Positions 1 to 5,769 of a stretch of DNA of 10,578 nt are shown one piece after another. Each line of letters starts with the position of its first letter. Position 1 is the stretch's first letter. This stretch comes from an uncultured Clostridia bacterium (GTDB taxonomy: Bacteria > Bacillota > Clostridia > Christensenellales > Borkfalkiaceae): the NCBI GenBank assembly GCA_944354085.1, contig CALVPW010000023.1, positions 1 to 10,578 of the forward strand, read 5' to 3'. The notes beneath the pieces are model-generated. The model was not told where the DNA came from and searched no databases. It saw only the letters and a list, made by a program, of their open reading frames with translations. Made by a program: the position numbers and the translations under genes.

Positions 1-706
1 AGAGCGTATTCTCCCCGCCGCCCGCGAAGACGCCTTCGGGGATGAGCCCCACTTTCAGATCTGTTCCGTTGCCCGCCTTGTATTCGAGCGAGACGAGCCC
101 CAAACGGTTGAGATAGTCGCAGCGGGCGCCCAGATCGTCGTTGTGGCGCGCCCATTCGCGGACGGGATCGGGCCCGTCGGCACGCGACGCCTTTAAGATG
201 GCGTCCCAAAGCGCTTCGACCGCGCGGTTGACCTGCAGATCGGGGAACACCTTCTTCGCCCACGCCTTGCCGGGGACGGCTGCGATGCACCATTGGTACT
301 TGTTCTCCATCGCGTCGCTGTACGGCTTTAAGATCTTCATCCTGCCGATGCGCACTTTGGTGAGCTTCTCCTGATCGACGCCCGCGAGCCCGTCGGGATC
401 TTCCGAGATGATGTGCAGCATGGCGGGGAGCTCTTTGAGGTATGCCTCGCGGCGGGCGATCGTCCATGCGGGCACTTCGCTGAGCGTCTCTTCCTTTTCA
501 TATTTATATTGCAGTTTTCCGACGGGTTGATGTCCCCAGTCTACCGTGACTTTGCCTGCCCCCGCGCGATAGAGCTCTTCGACCACCCATTCCACGAATT
601 CGGGCTGATCGAGCGCCGCATCCACGACGACCCACTGTCCTTTTTTGACGTTGACGCCCACTTTCGCGAGCAGCTTTGCGTAACGTTTGAGCTGTAATTT
701 GTTCAT
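1..706 (-). CDS. M29-family aminopeptidase, N-terminal part (runs off left edge)
   Basis: The first 235 residues of a metallo-aminopeptidase of peptidase family M29 (AmpS/PepS/aminopeptidase T type), a cytosolic enzyme that removes N-terminal amino acids from peptides; full members are about 410 residues. Family-like blocks are visible: GVNVKKGQWVVV (17-28), WCIAAVPGKAWAKKVFPD (139-156), a DPVREW...H...L..R..YLN region (180-200), and GNGTDLKVGL (212-221) leading into GGGE. The metal-binding Glu/His residues of the family lie further on and are outside the window, so activity cannot be judged. The ATG at 704-706 is preceded by AAAGGAG (713-719) with a 6-base spacer. The gene is monocistronic at its 5' end: the nrdDG terminator and a perfect promoter lie directly upstream. 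Family assignment rests on recognising these blocks. Confidence 0.88.
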   Translation of the reverse strand, partial: MNKLQLKRYAKLLAKVGVNVKKGQWVVVDAALDQPEFVEWVVEELYRAGAGKVTVDWGHQPVGKLQYKYEKEETLSEVPAWTIARREAYLKELPAMLHIISEDPDGLAGVDQEKLTKVRIGRMKILKPYSDAMENKYQWCIAAVPGKAWAKKVFPDLQVNRAVEALWDAILKASRADGPDPVREWARHNDDLGARCDYLNRLGLVSLEYKAGNGTDLKVGLIPEGVFAGGGENTL

Positions 707-733
707 AGTCTTCTCCTTTCGTTTTCGCGTTCG

Positions 734-762
734 ATTATACCGCACGCAAACAAAATTGTCAA
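734..762 (-). promoter_or_regulatory. Sigma-A promoter of the M29 aminopeptidase gene
   Basis: On the minus strand TTGACA (757-762) and TATAAT (734-739) are separated by exactly 17 bases. Both hexamers match the housekeeping consensus perfectly. The predicted transcription start is near 727, giving a short leader of about 20 bases before the ATG at 706. It sits just downstream of the nrdDG terminator, which isolates the gene from that operon. Confidence 0.93.
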
Positions 763-770
763 TGCTTCCG

Positions 771-800
771 CAAGAAAAATGCGCGGGATGCCCCGCGCAG
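771..800 (-). terminator. Rho-independent terminator of the nrdD-nrdG operon
   Basis: A 7-bp GC stem (781-787 with 792-798, GCGCGGG/CCCGCGC) with a 4-base loop. On the minus strand it is followed at once by ATTTTTCTTG (780-771). It lies 19 bases after the nrdG stop. Read on the plus strand the same hairpin is followed, after a few bases, by a run of seven T (805-811), so it may work in both directions. Confidence 0.85.
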
Positions 801-816
801 GCAGTTTTTTTATATA

Positions 817-1338
817 TTATGTCAGATAGAGTACTACGCTATTCTCCTTTAAGCTGCGCTGTACGTCGATCACGCGCTGGTTGGAAGAGCCGCGGAATTT
901 TAAGCGGATATCCTTTAAGGATTCCTCGAAGCGTCCGTCCACCAAAACGTCCAAAAGCGAAATGAACTCGCGCGTGACGGGTGTGTTCGCCTCTTTTTCC
1001 TCGATGCCGCCGTCACGGTAGGTATAACCCGTGTAGCACCAGATGGTCTTTTCGGGCAGGCGGGCGCGCACCTTTTTGACAAAGGGCAGCAGCGCGTATT
1101 GGTTTTCGGGTTCCATGGGATCGCCGCCGAGCAGCGTGAGCCCCGCGATATAGTAAGGCGAGAGCGCTTGGATGAGCTCCTCCTCTACCGCTTCGCAAAA
1201 AGGTTTGCCGTAACCAAAATCCCATGCGATCTTGTTGAAGCAGTTTTTGCAATGCCTTCTGCAACCCGAAACGAAGAGGGAGACGCGCACTCCCTCTCCG
1301 TTGGCGATGTCTGTTTTTTTGATCTCTGCGTAATTCAT
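817..1338 (-). CDS. nrdG: Anaerobic ribonucleotide reductase activating protein NrdG
   Basis: A 173-residue radical-SAM activase that uses a [4Fe-4S] cluster and S-adenosylmethionine to put the glycyl radical on NrdD. The cluster motif is CRRHCKNC with Cys26, Cys30 and Cys33 (CX3CX2C). TLLGGDPMEP (68-77) is the glycine-rich SAM-contact region, and FRGSSNQRVIDV near residues 148-159 is typical of NrdG. The length matches the family. It follows nrdD closely in the same operon. I chose the ATG at 1336-1338, five bases after the nrdD stop. A GTG at 1345-1347, in frame and overlapping the nrdD stop as GTGA, would add three residues. Neither start has a clear Shine-Dalgarno sequence, so translation is probably coupled to nrdD. 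A longer upstream extension in this frame overlaps nrdD codons and is not real. Confidence 0.95.
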   Translation of the reverse strand: MNYAEIKKTDIANGEGVRVSLFVSGCRRHCKNCFNKIAWDFGYGKPFCEAVEEELIQALSPYYIAGLTLLGGDPMEPENQYALLPFVKKVRARLPEKTIWCYTGYTYRDGGIEEKEANTPVTREFISLLDVLVDGRFEESLKDIRLKFRGSSNQRVIDVQRSLKENSVVLYLT

Positions 1339-1343
1339 TTCGA

Positions 1344-3518
1344 TCACAGATGCAGGACCCTGTCTTTGATCTCCTGCGTTCTGCCCTGATTCCAGAACTG
1401 CGTTCCGATATATCCGCAGGTACGGCGGGCAACATTCATTTTGCTCTGATCGCGGTTGTGGCAATGCGGGCACTCCCAAACGAGCTTGCCGTCCTCGTCC
1501 TCGACGATCCGGATCTCGCCGTCGTAACCGCACACCTGGCAGTAGTCGCTCTTGGTGTTGAGCTCGGCGTACATGATATTGTCGTAGATATACTTCATCA
1601 CGGCGAGCACCGCGGGGATATTGTCCTGCATGTTGGGCACTTCCACATAGGAGATAGCGCCACCCGGGGAGAGCTGCTGGAACTCGCTCTCGAATTTGAG
1701 CTTGGTGAACGCGTCGATGGGCTCGGTCACGTGTACGTGATAGCTGTTGGTGATATAATTCTTGTCGGTCACGCCCTCGATGATGCCGAAGCGCTTTTGC
1801 AGGCACTTGGCAAATTTATACGTCGTGCTCTCGAGCGGGGTACCGTACAGCGAGAAATCGATGTTCTCCTTGGCTTTCCATTCCTTGCACTTGTCGTTCA
1901 TGTGCTGCATGACGGCGAGCGCGAACGGCTTGGCTTCGGTATCGGTATGGCTCTTGCCCGTCATGTATTTGACGCACTCGTAAAGCCCCGCATAGCCTAA
2001 AGAGATGGTGGAATATCCGCCGTACAGGAGCTTATCGATGGTCTCGCCCTTTTTGAGACGGGCGAGCGCGCCGTACTGCCACAGGATGGGCGCCGCATCG
2101 GACAAGGTGCCCTTCAGACGGTTGTGACGGTACATGAGCGCTCTGTAGCAGAGTTCGAGGCGCTCGTCAAAGACCTTCCAGAAGAGCTTTTCGTCTTTAT
2201 GGGAGGAGAGCGCGACGTCGACGAGGTTGATGGTCACGACGCCCTGATTGAACCTGCCGTAATATTTGGGTTTGCCGTTTTCGTCGACATAGGGCGTGAG
2301 GAAGCTGCGGCAGCCCATACAGGTGTAGCAATGCCCCTCTCCGTTCTTATCGATCTTGTATTTGAGCATCATCTTTTCGGAGATGTAGTCGGGCACCATG
2401 CGCTTTGCCGTGCATTTTGCCGCCAGCTCCGTCAGATACCAATACTTGCTGTCTTCGCGGATGTTGTCCTCTTCGAGCACGTAGATGAGTTTGGGGAAGG
2501 CGGGCGTCACCCAAACGCCCGATTCGTTCTTGACGCCCTTGATGCGCTGATTGAGCGTCTCTTCGATGATGAGCGCAAGATCTGCCCGCTCCTGCTCGCT
2601 GCGCGCCTCGCCCAGATACATGAAGACGGTGACGAACGGCGCCTGCCCGTTGGTGGTGAGCAGCGTGACGACCTGATATTGGATGGTCTGGATGCCCTTT
2701 GCGATCTCGGCTTTGAGGCGCTTTTCCGCCACGGCTGCAATGTGCGCTTCGTCGTCGATCCCCACGCTCGCGAATTCCTCGCGTACGTCGGCAAGGATCT
2801 TTTTGCGGCTGATATCGACGAAGGGCGCAAGATGCGTGAGCGAAATGCTCTGCCCGCCGTATTGGTTGGAGGCGACCTGCGCGATGATCTGCGTGGCGAT
2901 GTTGCACGCCGTGGAGAAGGAATGCGGCTTCTCGATGAACGTTCCCGAGATGACGGTGCCGTTTTGCAGCATGTCCTCGAGGTTGACGAGGTCGCAGTTG
3001 TGCATGTGCTGTGCGAAATAGTCGGCGTCATGGAAGTGGATGAGCCCTTCGTCGTGCGCTTCCACGATCTCGCGCGGCAAAAGGATGCGGCGCGTCAGAT
3101 CTTTGGAGACCTCGCCCGCCATATAGTCACGCTGCACCGAGTTGACGGTGGGATTTTTGTTGGAGTTCTCCTGCTTGACCTCTTCGTTGTTGCACTCGAT
3201 GAGGGTGAGGATCTGCGCGTCCGTCGTATTCGCTTTGCGGACGAGCGCACGCGAATAGCGGTACGTGATATATTTGCGCGCAACGGCAAACGCCTTCTGA
3301 TCCATGATCTGGTTCTCGACGAAGTCCTGGATCTCCTCGACGCTGACCGCGCGGTTGAGATCGTTGGCGAGCGCCGTTACGTTTTTGGCGATGAGGCCGA
3401 TCTGTTTCTCTTTGAGACGGTTCCCCTCACTGACTTCGTTGTTGGCTTTGCGGATCGCGTTCAGGATCTTATCGATATCGAATGCGACTTCCGTTCCGTT
3501 GCGTTTGATGATCTTCAT
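1344..3518 (-). CDS. nrdD: Anaerobic (class III) ribonucleoside-triphosphate reductase NrdD
   Basis: A 724-residue glycyl-radical enzyme that reduces ribonucleoside triphosphates to deoxyribonucleotides in the absence of oxygen. Order of parts: an N-terminal ATP-cone allosteric domain (about 3-93, starting KIIKRNGTEVAFDIDKI); the catalytic ten-stranded barrel with Cys175 (MHNCDL) and Cys403 (MGCRSFL), which match T4 NrdD Cys79 and Cys290; a C-terminal zinc site CQVC/CPHC (Cys660, 663, 683, 686); and the glycyl-radical loop RTCGYIG, with Gly702 as the radical site. Asn424 lies 21 residues after Cys403, the same spacing as T4 Asn311-Cys290, which suggests the formate-dependent type. The ATG at 3516-3518 has AAAGGAG (3525-3531) six bases upstream. 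It is first in the nrdDG operon, behind a promoter with NrdR-type boxes. Length and motifs are complete. Confidence 0.98.
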   Translation of the reverse strand: MKIIKRNGTEVAFDIDKILNAIRKANNEVSEGNRLKEKQIGLIAKNVTALANDLNRAVSVEEIQDFVENQIMDQKAFAVARKYITYRYSRALVRKANTTDAQILTLIECNNEEVKQENSNKNPTVNSVQRDYMAGEVSKDLTRRILLPREIVEAHDEGLIHFHDADYFAQHMHNCDLVNLEDMLQNGTVISGTFIEKPHSFSTACNIATQIIAQVASNQYGGQSISLTHLAPFVDISRKKILADVREEFASVGIDDEAHIAAVAEKRLKAEIAKGIQTIQYQVVTLLTTNGQAPFVTVFMYLGEARSEQERADLALIIEETLNQRIKGVKNESGVWVTPAFPKLIYVLEEDNIREDSKYWYLTELAAKCTAKRMVPDYISEKMMLKYKIDKNGEGHCYTCMGCRSFLTPYVDENGKPKYYGRFNQGVVTINLVDVALSSHKDEKLFWKVFDERLELCYRALMYRHNRLKGTLSDAAPILWQYGALARLKKGETIDKLLYGGYSTISLGYAGLYECVKYMTGKSHTDTEAKPFALAVMQHMNDKCKEWKAKENIDFSLYGTPLESTTYKFAKCLQKRFGIIEGVTDKNYITNSYHVHVTEPIDAFTKLKFESEFQQLSPGGAISYVEVPNMQDNIPAVLAVMKYIYDNIMYAELNTKSDYCQVCGYDGEIRIVEDEDGKLVWECPHCHNRDQSKMNVARRTCGYIGTQFWNQGRTQEIKDRVLHL

Positions 3519-3583
3519 GGCTTGCTCCTTTGCCCCCTCCCGCCTTGCGAAAGAAAAGCGCCCCCTTGAAAGGGAACGCTACC

Positions 3584-3612
3584 ATCATACACCATATCTC
3601 GTGATTTGTCAA
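3584..3612 (-). promoter_or_regulatory. Sigma-A promoter of nrdDG
   Basis: On the minus strand TTGACA (3607-3612) and TATGAT (3584-3589) are separated by 17 bases. The -35 is perfect and the -10 matches at five of six positions. The predicted start is near 3577, leaving a leader of about 59 bases before nrdD. An NrdR-type box fills the spacer and touches the -10. Confidence 0.9.
3589..3604. promoter_or_regulatory. NrdR box 1, within the nrdD promoter
   Basis: ACACCATATCTCGTGA matches 12 of 16 positions of the NrdR consensus ACACWATATATWGTGT. It occupies the -10/-35 spacer of the nrdD promoter and overlaps the -10 by one base. NrdR is the zinc-ribbon/ATP-cone repressor of bacterial ribonucleotide reductase genes; binding here would block RNA polymerase. 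The nrdR gene is not in the window. Confidence 0.75.
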
Positions 3613-3619
3613 GGTTTCG

Positions 3620-3635
3620 CCACAAGATTTTGATA
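3620..3635. promoter_or_regulatory. Possible degenerate middle NrdR box
   Basis: CCACAAGATTTTGATA matches only about 10 of 16 positions, with a good left half and a poor right half. It is listed because it starts 31 bases from box 1 and 32 bases from box 2, the three-turn spacing usual between NrdR sites. On sequence alone it would not be called. Confidence 0.35.
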
Positions 3636-3651
3636 AAATTTTTTTATGAAA

Positions 3652-3667
3652 ACACAATATCTTGTGG
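3652..3667. promoter_or_regulatory. NrdR box 2, upstream of the nrdD -35
   Basis: ACACAATATCTTGTGG matches 14 of 16 positions of ACACWATATATWGTGT, the best of the set. It starts 63 bases from box 1, about six helical turns, on the upstream side of the nrdD -35. Together with box 1 it supports repression of nrdDG by NrdR when dATP is high. Confidence 0.85.
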
Positions 3668-3689
3668 TCGTGGCGCATTTTGTCGTCTG

Positions 3690-3720
3690 CTGCGCCGTGA
3701 AACAGCGGGGCGCAGTTTTT
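3690..3720 (+). terminator. Plus-strand terminator-like hairpin upstream of nrdD
   Basis: CTGCGCC (3690-3696) pairs perfectly with GGCGCAG (3709-3715) around a 12-base loop and is followed at once by TTTTT (3716-3720). It has intrinsic-terminator form only in the plus direction; on the minus strand the downstream side is not T-rich. No plus-strand gene is recognisable to its left, so its purpose is unclear; it could stop antisense transcription or be a chance structure. Confidence 0.45.
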
Positions 3721-3760
3721 CACACAAATATATACGGCAGGATATGCACTCGCACATCGG

Positions 3761-3793
3761 ATAAAGCAAAGCGCGGCGTTTGCCGCGCTGCTT
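3761..3793 (-). terminator. Intrinsic terminator of the PfkB-kinase/HD operon
   Basis: A perfect 7-bp stem GCGCGGC/GCCGCGC (3771-3777 with 3782-3788) has a 4-base loop and an outer AAGC/GCTT pairing (3764-3767 with 3790-3793). On the minus strand it is followed by TTTGCTTTAT, a moderate U-rich tail. It lies about 180 bases after the HD-gene stop and before the nrdD control region. Confidence 0.65.
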
Positions 3794-3819
3794 ATCGATA
3801 TGAAAATGGAAGCATAAGA

Positions 3820-3845
3820 GCGCGACAAAGCATCGCGCAGAAAAT
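3820..3845. repeat. 26-base direct repeat, copy A
   Basis: Identical to copy B at 3944-3969 except for one base (G in A, A in B, after GCGCGACAAAGCATC). Copy A has a perfect GCGCGA/TCGCGC inverted pairing around CAAAGCA. It lies just outside the left arm of the long stem-loop element and looks like a remnant of the right part of another copy of it. Confidence 0.85.
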
Positions 3846-3854
3846 TCCTTAGCA

Positions 3855-3980
3855 TGTTGTGACATAGTTTCGCGTCAGGCGAGGAGCGCGCGGCTTTGCC
3901 GACGGGAATTTACTTACCCGTAAATGACCGAGGCAAAACGTAAGCGCGACAAAGCATCACGCAGAAAATATGTTACAACA
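3855..3980. repeat. 126-base long stem-loop element with inverted terminal arms
   Basis: The ends pair with each other: 3855-3875 (starting TGTTGTGACAT) with 3959-3980 (ending ATGTTACAACA). This gives about 20 base pairs with one G-T wobble, one mismatch and one single-base bulge. Inside are further pairings: TTTGCC/GGCAAA (3895-3900 with 3932-3937), ACGGG/CCCGT (3902-3906 with 3917-3921), and GCGC/GCGC (3886-3889 with 3944-3947). The right arm contains the stop codon of the HD gene (3973-3975), so the HD mRNA would carry the structure as its 3' end. No coding content is evident. It could be a dispersed intergenic repeat (small miniature-element type) or a structured 3' UTR; I cannot tell which from one copy. 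Confidence 0.7.
3944..3969. repeat. 26-base direct repeat, copy B
   Basis: This copy is part of the right half of the stem-loop element and lies 124 bases from copy A. The one difference from copy A breaks a C-G pair in the small GCGCGA/TCACGC hairpin on the plus strand but leaves a G-U pair in the minus-strand transcript, so the small hairpin is still possible in the mRNA. Confidence 0.85.
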
Positions 3981-4638
3981 AAGGGACGCCGTTGATGACG
4001 AGCGAAAACTTACACCCCAAAAATTCCGCTGCTTTGCGCGAAAGCTGCATCCTGCCGAAATAGATCTCGAAGTAATCCATCACGGAACAGATGGACGTAT
4101 CGATCTCGATATGCAGCGCGATCGTCTTTCCCGCGTCCTCCACCTTGACGAAGGAACGCTCCGCCGCAAGATTGACGCGGTCGTGGATGTTGGCTTTGAA
4201 CACGTCGTTGATGGTGTTCTTGACGCGGCTCTTGTGCACGTCGGCTTTATCCGCGATGATGAGCGCCGAAGAGATATCCGAAACGGGCTGTCCGTACTGC
4301 TCGTCGTGATTGCCGATCGCCATCATGATCTCGGAAGCCTCGATGGGCGGCATTTCGAGACGGGTCAGGATCTTATACGCGAGGATAGCGCCCGACTGCG
4401 CGTGATCTTTGCGGTTGATGCAGTTCCCGATATCGTGCAGATACCCCGCGATCTCCGCAAGGCGGATGCGCGTTTCGTCCTTGCCGAGCGCGCGCAGCAG
4501 CTCGCCCGACCATTTGCTAACGATGCCCGCATGGCGACGCGAGTGCTCGGTAAAACCGAGCGCCTCGATCTGTTTTTCGCTCATCTCCATGATCGCCTCG
4601 ACTTCGCTGTCGCGGCGGAGCGTCGCCATTTCAAGCAT
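3973..4638 (-). CDS. HD-domain metal-dependent phosphohydrolase
   Basis: A 221-residue soluble protein with an HD-superfamily core: His36 (or His32) in EHSRRHAGIV, the His68-Asp69 doublet in YLHDIGN, His111 in GNHDEQ, and Asp130 in IIADKADVHKSRV. This is the H...HD...D metal site of phosphohydrolases that cleave phosphate from nucleotides or other small molecules; the substrate is not predictable here. Residues 150-221 form a C-terminal extension of mixed character with no motif I recognise. There is no signal peptide or membrane segment. The ATG at 4636-4638 lies one base after the stop of the PfkB-type kinase, with GGAG (4646-4649) seven bases upstream inside that gene, so the two are co-transcribed and probably act on related metabolites (inference). 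A second ATG three codons in is less well placed. The stop codon falls in the arm of a long stem-loop element. Confidence 0.87.
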   Translation of the reverse strand: MLEMATLRRDSEVEAIMEMSEKQIEALGFTEHSRRHAGIVSKWSGELLRALGKDETRIRLAEIAGYLHDIGNCINRKDHAQSGAILAYKILTRLEMPPIEASEIMMAIGNHDEQYGQPVSDISSALIIADKADVHKSRVKNTINDVFKANIHDRVNLAAERSFVKVEDAGKTIALHIEIDTSICSVMDYFEIYFGRMQLSRKAAEFLGCKFSLVINGVPLL

Positions 4639-4639
4639 A

Positions 4640-5563
4640 TCAGAACTCCGTTACGTTCAGGCTCTGGAAAATATCCTCGTACTTGTTTTTGGTGAAGGAA
4701 ATGGTCTCGAACGTCGTGACCGTCGCGGTGCCCGCGGCAACGCCCGCGCGCAGGATATCGGGAAGATCCGCCCCCTGCTGCAGCATGACGGCTGCGGCGG
4801 CGACCATCCCGTCGCCCGCGCCCACCGTGGAATTGACCGCCACGTTGATGCTCTTGCAATAATAGTTTTTTGTGCCGTTCGTGATGATCGCCCCGTCTTT
4901 GCCGAGGGATAACAATACGATCTTTGCGCCGCGGTCCAACACCTCGCGGCAGCCCGCAAGCATATCGTCCTTGTCGCGGAACTCTCTGCCGAGCGTCTCC
5001 TGCAGCTCTTCGAGATTGGGTTTGACGAGATCGATCCCCGCTTCGAGCGCGGCAAACATCTTTGCGCCCTCGGTATCGGCGATGCGCAGCGACTTGGGAT
5101 CGACGACGCGGAAGATCTCGCGGTAGAAGCTGGCGTCCACGCCGCGCGGAAGCCCGCCCGAGATGACGGTGACGTCCGAACGCGACGAAAGGTTGCGGAT
5201 CATGTGCGAGAGCTCGGCGAGTTTTTCGCCCGCGACCTGTCCGCCGACGTCGTTGATCTCCGTCAGCATGGAGTGCTTGTCGATGCACTTGTAGTTCTCG
5301 CGGACGCGCCCGCTGTTCCACACGAACGCGAACGGCACGCCCGCTTTTTCGCGTGCGCGTTCGAACATGGCGCCGTTCTCGTTATACATGAAGCCGGTGG
5401 CATACGCCTCCGCGCCCAGCCGCGCGACGCCGATGGCGACGTTGAGCGCCTTACCCGTAAAGGAAAGCGTCTTGTTCTTGACGATATTCACCTTCCCCAC
5501 GTTGAGCGAATCGAGCTCGATGCTCACGTCCACACTCGGACTCATGCAAACCGTTAAGATCAT
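4640..5563 (-). CDS. PfkB-family hexose-phosphate kinase (1-phosphofructokinase-like)
   Basis: A 307-residue kinase of the ribokinase/PfkB fold, closest in pattern to the 1-phosphofructokinase/tagatose-6-phosphate kinase group, which phosphorylates a sugar phosphate with ATP in the cytoplasm. Visible motifs: the substrate loop FTGKALNVAIGVARLG (35-50), a RENYK...TEIN segment (88-104), SGGLPRG (135-141), KPNLEEL (181-187), LSLGKDGA (218-225), and the anion-hole/catalytic GAGD with Asp251 (248-251). Length fits the family. The ATG at 5561-5563 follows AGGGGG (5573-5578); a longer in-frame ATG at 5629 would start inside the leader hairpin and add 22 residues unlike the family. It has its own promoter and a two-hairpin leader. 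No PTS fructose transporter or DeoR-type regulator is beside it, so fructose-1-phosphate is only one possible substrate. Confidence 0.9.
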   Translation of the reverse strand: MILTVCMSPSVDVSIELDSLNVGKVNIVKNKTLSFTGKALNVAIGVARLGAEAYATGFMYNENGAMFERAREKAGVPFAFVWNSGRVRENYKCIDKHSMLTEINDVGGQVAGEKLAELSHMIRNLSSRSDVTVISGGLPRGVDASFYREIFRVVDPKSLRIADTEGAKMFAALEAGIDLVKPNLEELQETLGREFRDKDDMLAGCREVLDRGAKIVLLSLGKDGAIITNGTKNYYCKSINVAVNSTVGAGDGMVAAAAVMLQQGADLPDILRAGVAAGTATVTTFETISFTKNKYEDIFQSLNVTEF

Positions 5564-5581
5564 CGTACCTGTCCCCCTAAG

Positions 5582-5603
5582 CCTTGACCGCGGTGCGGCA
5601 AGG
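5582..5603 (-). promoter_or_regulatory. Second leader hairpin of the PfkB-type kinase mRNA
   Basis: CCTTG/CAAGG outer stem (5582-5586 with 5599-5603) continues into CCGC/GCGG (5588-5591 with 5595-5598) with a single bulged base and a GGT loop. It ends a few bases before the AGGGGG ribosome binding site, so its folding could affect translation initiation. Confidence 0.5.
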
Positions 5604-5613
5604 GTCGATCTGT

Positions 5614-5634
5614 ATCCCGTGCGGCGCACGGGAT
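5614..5634. promoter_or_regulatory. Perfect 10-1-10 palindrome in the kinase leader
   Basis: ATCCCGTGCG and CGCACGGGAT flank one central base (5624). It begins roughly nine bases after the predicted transcription start. It may be an operator for a dimeric repressor, or a 5' hairpin in the transcript; nothing in the window decides between them. Confidence 0.6.
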
Positions 5635-5649
5635 AAAATTTGTAAAATT

Positions 5650-5678
5650 ATTATAGTATCTTTTTTATAAAATTTCAA
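5650..5678 (-). promoter_or_regulatory. Sigma-A promoter of the PfkB-kinase/HD operon
   Basis: On the minus strand TTGAAA (5673-5678) and TATAAT (5650-5655) are 17 bases apart, in an AT-rich stretch that contrasts with the GC-rich genes. The predicted start is near 5643, giving a leader of about 80 bases. Confidence 0.88.
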
Positions 5679-5769
5679 GAGGCGAGGCATAAAAAAATCG
5701 CAAAAAATCCTCTCTTTTTGAAAATTCCGAACGAACGGGCGCAAAACGCAGTCCCGCCGCGCGTTTTTG

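Noticed and set aside
1339..1806. N-terminal extension of nrdG to an upstream ATG
   Set aside because: It would lie over nrdD codons in another frame, and the added residues are Arg/His-rich shadow sequence; the conserved NrdG start is MNYAEIKKTD.
2124..3569. A 481-codon plus-strand open frame opposite nrdD
   Set aside because: It mirrors nrdD, whose full set of motifs is on the minus strand. The frame is open because of GC-biased third positions, and the translated product has repetitive low-complexity composition with no known motif.
3646..3852. A 68-codon plus-strand frame in the nrdD-HD spacer
   Set aside because: It runs through an NrdR box, two terminator hairpins and repeat A, has no ribosome binding site and no family-like sequence.
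3820..3969. CRISPR-like direct repeats
   Set aside because: Only two copies exist, 124 bases apart, and the intervening sequence is one self-complementary structure instead of spacers.
5679..5769. A terminator after pfkA
   Set aside because: The best hairpin has about four base pairs (CGGG/CCCG), and the T runs on the minus strand are 30 or more bases further on. It is too weak to list.
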